A DNA stretch of 35,302 nt from Roseiarcus sp037446355. GTDB lineage: Bacteria; Pseudomonadota; Alphaproteobacteria; Rhizobiales; Beijerinckiaceae. The notes beneath the pieces are model-generated. The model had not been told where the DNA came from, made no database searches, and worked only from the letters and a program-made list of their open reading frames with translations. Every line of letters starts with the position of its first letter. Position 1 is the stretch's first letter. Location: assembly GCA_037446355.1 (NCBI GenBank), contig JBBIIT010000038.1:1-35302 (forward strand), read 5' to 3'. The position numbers were made by a program, and so were the translations under genes. This document shows, piece by piece, positions 33,335-35,302 of the stretch.

Positions 33335-33943
33335 ATGTCCACACGCGTCCGTTTCGTCCGCGCGCTCGATGTCTTCGAGGCGTTTCCTGAATTGGCGCGC
33401 TACGCGCCGGCGCCCCTCGACGACGTCGCCCCGCTGGACTTCGCCCGCGCGCTGCTCGCGTCGCGTCGCAAGATCGACGCGTTGTCCTTCATCGCCCATA
33501 TGCTGCCACGTCGCGAGGCGGTCTGGTGGGCGCGGCAATGTCTGGCGGCAATTCTTGGCGCGGCCATGGAAGACGACGCGGCCCGCGCCGCGGAGGCGTG
33601 GGTTCGCAATCCCGAGGAAACGACCCGTCGCGTCGCGCTCGACCTAGCCGCTCGCAGCGACCCGAAGCGGCCGACGACATGGCTCGCGCGCGCCGCCGGC
33701 TGGTCCGGCGGCAGCGTTATCGCGCCAGAGCATACGACTGTCCCGCCTGCGCCCGATGCCTGCGCGCAGGCCGCCGCCGCCGCCGTCACGCTCGCGATCG
33801 TGGCGCAGCCGCCAATGACGATCCCCCTTTGGATCGACGCCTGCGCGGCGGGCGGTCTGCGATTCGCCGACGGCGGCGAGGCGCGCATCGAGCCTATCGC
33901 CCAAAGCGATTTTCCGGTCGGGACGAAAGCGCGCGGCGCATGA
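33335..33943 (+). CDS. Small T6SS-associated protein downstream of vgrG (DUF6931-like)
   Basis: 202 residues, ATG 33335, with TGAGG about eight bases upstream. Landmarks are ALDVFEAFPELARYAPAP near the start, then FIAHMLPRREAVWWARQCL and a C-terminal half rich in Ala with IPLWIDACAAGGLRFA. There is no signal peptide. Proteins with the HMLPRREAVWWA-type motif occur behind vgrG/PAAR genes in T6SS loci and, as far as I recall, are grouped as DUF6931; their function is unknown. An adaptor for spike or effector loading is an inference from position. The gene is followed at once by insertion-sequence debris. Confidence 0.75.
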   Translation: MSTRVRFVRALDVFEAFPELARYAPAPLDDVAPLDFARALLASRRKIDALSFIAHMLPRREAVWWARQCLAAILGAAMEDDAARAAEAWVRNPEETTRRVALDLAARSDPKRPTTWLARAAGWSGGSVIAPEHTTVPPAPDACAQAAAAAVTLAIVAQPPMTIPLWIDACAAGGLRFADGGEARIEPIAQSDFPVGTKARGA

Positions 33944-33950
33944 ACGCGGG

Positions 33951-34262
33951 TTGGAAGCGGAAGCCGCCTTGCTTACGCAGAAGGCGTTTCAGCAAACCTT
34001 GCGCGGCCTTTGTATCCCGGTGAATTTGCACGACTTCATCGAGCGCACTTCCGTCCTGATCGACGGCGCGCCAGAAACAGCGCTTCTCGCCATTGATGGA
34101 ATCGACGATCTCGTCGAGACGCCGGACGTCACGAGGACCGGGCGCCTTGCGCTTCAGGCGCGGACGTAGTCGGCCCCGAATTTCAACGCCCACCGCCGGA
34201 TGGTGTCGTAAGAAACCAGGATGCCGCGCTCCAGCAGCCTTTCCTCGACGAGGCGCAGGCTC
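33951..34262 (-). pseudogene. IS6-type transposase remnant, frameshifted and truncated
   Basis: Read on the - strand, LVEERLLERGILVSYDTIRR then WALKFGADYV lead into a stop, and one frame over the protein goes on with LKRKAPGPRD, LDEIVDSINGEKRCFWRAVD and RRDTKAA-like QIHRDTKAAQGLLKRLL. Restoring one C near position 34165 joins the two frames. This is the helix-turn-helix plus the first DDE aspartate region (LDE) of an IS6-family transposase. The part after KQGGF is missing, including the remaining catalytic residues, and the 5' end stops at the IS3 fragment. Not functional. Confidence 0.78.
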
Positions 34263-34269
34263 GCCAGGA

Positions 34270-34336
34270 TGTCCGCCGTCGGCACGTCTGAGACAATTCG
34301 TCGGTTTTCACGTAGGGAGGATTTCTGGATCATCGT
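34270..34336 (+). repeat. IS3-type element end, copy 1
   Basis: Starts TGTCCGCCGTCGG, has GACAA 22 bases in, and CGTAGGGAGG about 41 bases in, ending with CTGGATC. A related sequence with the same order lies at 34586-34650. It immediately precedes the orfA fragment, as a left end should. Confidence 0.5.
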
Positions 34337-34353
34337 AGCCGCAGGGACCGGAG

Positions 34354-34602
34354 ATGAGACAGAAATCCGGGCCGGAGAAGCAACCGGCGGAAGATGCGAT
34401 CAAGGGTATCCGGGGCGCGACGCGTCGACGCTTTTCGGCCGAGGAGAAGATCCGGGTTGTGCTGGTAGGACTGCGCGGCGAGGATAGCATCGCCGAGCTT
34501 TGCCGTCGCGAAGGTATCGCCTCTTCGATGTATTATGGCTGGTCGAAGGAATTACTGGAGGCCGGCAAGAAACGGCTCGCCGGCGTGTCCGACGTCGGAT
34601 GA
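34354..34602 (+). pseudogene. IS3-type transposase OrfA, truncated
   Basis: 82 residues. The sequence RRRFSAEEKIRVVLVGLRGE, then DSIAELCRREGIASSMYYGW is the N-terminal helix-turn-helix of OrfA of IS3-family elements. The match ends at GKKRLAG; the usual leucine-zipper part and the programmed frameshift into orfB are missing, because another element end begins at about 34586. ATG 34354 is the natural start. Without orfB it cannot transpose. Confidence 0.82.
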
Positions 34603-34650
34603 TTCAAGACAACTGGCCGTCGCGGCGTAGGGAGGCTCTGGATCGTCTGT
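34586..34650 (+). repeat. IS3-type element end, copy 2
   Basis: Imperfect repeat of 34270-34336: TGTCCGACGTCGG, GACAA again 22 bases in, GCGTAGGGAGG, then CTGGATC. It lies at the 3' end of the opposite-strand orfB fragment, so it reads inward like a right end. Copy 1 and copy 2 being in the same orientation fits two elements inserted in opposite directions. Confidence 0.5.
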
Positions 34651-34658
34651 GGTTGATA

Positions 34659-35160
34659 TTATGCGGCATGCAATTGATGCAGCAAGCTGCGATTTGCGAT
34701 GGTTTGGTGTTTGATCCTTTCACGTCCGAGGAGTATGGTCTCGGCCTGTCCGAAGTAGACATCGGCAGGGTCAGGTTGCCGAGGCTTTCGTGATGCCGGG
34801 CATAATTGTAATGTTCGATGAACGCGGCGATCTGGCGTTCGAGTTCGCTTGGCAGGTAATAGTTCTCAAGCAGGATTTGGTTCTTGAGAGTTTGATGCCA
34901 GCGCTCGATCTCGCCCTGGGTCTGCGGGAGATACGGGGTGCCGCGGACATGCTCCATGTTTTGCTTGTCCAGCCACCGCGCCAGAACCTCCGCGACGTAG
35001 GACGCTCCATTATCCGATAGCAGACGCGGTCGGTGAACGAGGGTCATCTTGTTGAGCCCTGAAGCCGATAGCGCCAGGTCAAGCGTGGCGGTGATGTCCT
35101 GCGGCTTCATGGTCGCGCAAAGCTTCCAGCCGACAATGAAGCGCGAGAAGTCTTCATTGT
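34659..35160 (-). pseudogene. IS3-type transposase OrfB, 5' truncated and frameshifted
   Basis: On the - strand the integrase core runs from EDFSRFIVGWKLC through LLSDNGASYVAEVLARWLD, GTPYLPQTQGEIERWHQTLK and IEHYNYARHHESLGNLT. The second catalytic Asp (SDNG) and the Glu (GEIERWH) are visible, but everything before DFSRF, including the first Asp, is gone. After NLT the frame is lost near 34777; one frame over it goes on as PADVYFGQAETILLGRERIK and ends at the TAA at 34659-34661. Non-functional. The 5' junction at about 35147-35160 runs straight into an MFS gene fragment. Confidence 0.82.
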
Positions 35161-35302
35161 GAACGTGGCGTTGCCGAGCATTTCCTCGGATCTGAGCAAC
35201 GCCAGCATCGAAGACTTGTCCTGGGTGCTCAACGGCTATGCGATCGCTTACGCCCGCTTTGCTCAACTTCTTCGGTCGCCTCGCCGAACGCCATCGTAGC
35301 GA
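35147..35302 (+). pseudogene. DHA2-type MFS drug exporter fragment, broken
   Basis: On the + strand VFIVNVALPSISSDLSNASI, then EDLSWVLNGYAIAYA, is the first membrane segment and loop of 14-helix (DHA2/EmrB-type) drug exporters. The frame then breaks: one extra C in 35253-35255 would explain the change, after which FFGRLAERHRS follows in the next frame and runs off the window. The 5' end is cut by the IS3 fragment. It is unrelated to T6SS and shows where the flanking chromosome begins. Confidence 0.7.

Larger units (their letters stand above)
33951..35160. mobile_element. Nested insertion-sequence remnants at the end of the T6SS locus
   Basis: Within about 1.2 kb lie an IS6-type transposase remnant (- strand), an IS3-type orfA fragment (+) and an IS3-type orfB fragment (- strand). 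None is intact, and the IS3 parts face opposite ways, so at least two insertions plus deletions are needed. The segment separates the T6SS genes from a broken MFS transporter gene and marks the boundary of the conserved locus. Confidence 0.8.

Noticed and set aside
1..35302. CRISPR arrays, tRNA or rRNA genes, phage integrase or attachment sites
   Set aside because: No regularly spaced repeats, no cloverleaf-like or rRNA sequence and no integrase were seen on reading both strands by eye.

Overview
The window is a GC-rich stretch, very probably from an alphaproteobacterium of the Hyphomicrobiales (rhizobial/methylotroph side). The reasons are the GC content, a TssL fused to an OmpA domain with an N-terminal Thr14 as in Agrobacterium, the PpkA/PppA/TagF control set, the lack of a visible tssJ, and a DUF1036 protein. 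The genus cannot be read from the sequence. About 33 kb of the 35 kb is one chromosomal type VI secretion system (T6SS) locus. The last 1.3 kb is a wreck of insertion sequences.

Layout, left to right. Positions 2-7280 (+) hold tssK (cut by the window edge), tssL-OmpA, tssM, tagF and pppA, tightly packed or overlapping. Positions 7287-14533 alternate strands: an M23 peptidase (-), a secreted caspase-like protein with Sel1 repeats (+), a small OmpA protein (-), and the kinase ppkA with two periplasmic Ig-like repeats (+). Positions 14540-18319 (-) are a four-gene operon without recognised T6SS names. One of its genes encodes a membrane protein with an apparent Lon-type (S16) Ser-Lys protease domain. 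Positions 18579-30076 (+) carry tssB, tssC, hcp1, a Gly-rich unknown, a papain-like cysteine hydrolase, hcp2, tssE, tssF, tssG, tssH (clpV) and a DUF1036 gene. tssA (-) and vgrG (+) diverge at about 31.4 kb. vgrG contains a 100-N assembly gap and is followed by a small T6SS-associated gene.

How it works together. TssK/E/F/G/VgrG/TssA form the baseplate and its assembly cap. TssL/M form the membrane complex, with the peptidoglycan anchor built into TssL. TssB/C are the contractile sheath around the Hcp tube, and TssH recycles the sheath. PpkA and PppA probably phosphorylate and dephosphorylate TssL Thr14, with TagF as repressor; the expected Fha partner is not in the window. The papain-like protein encoded between the two hcp genes is the best effector candidate.

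The most unusual signals are these: the Lon-like operon; a beta-rich module apparently shared by the Lon-like protein, its periplasmic neighbour and the PpkA C-terminus; and a 10-bp motif (CAGACCGTAA, five exact copies, plus CGTCCCGTAA, two copies) placed co-directionally upstream of seven genes of the locus. The right end shows an IS6-type transposase remnant, two opposed IS3-type fragments and a broken DHA2-type MFS transporter.
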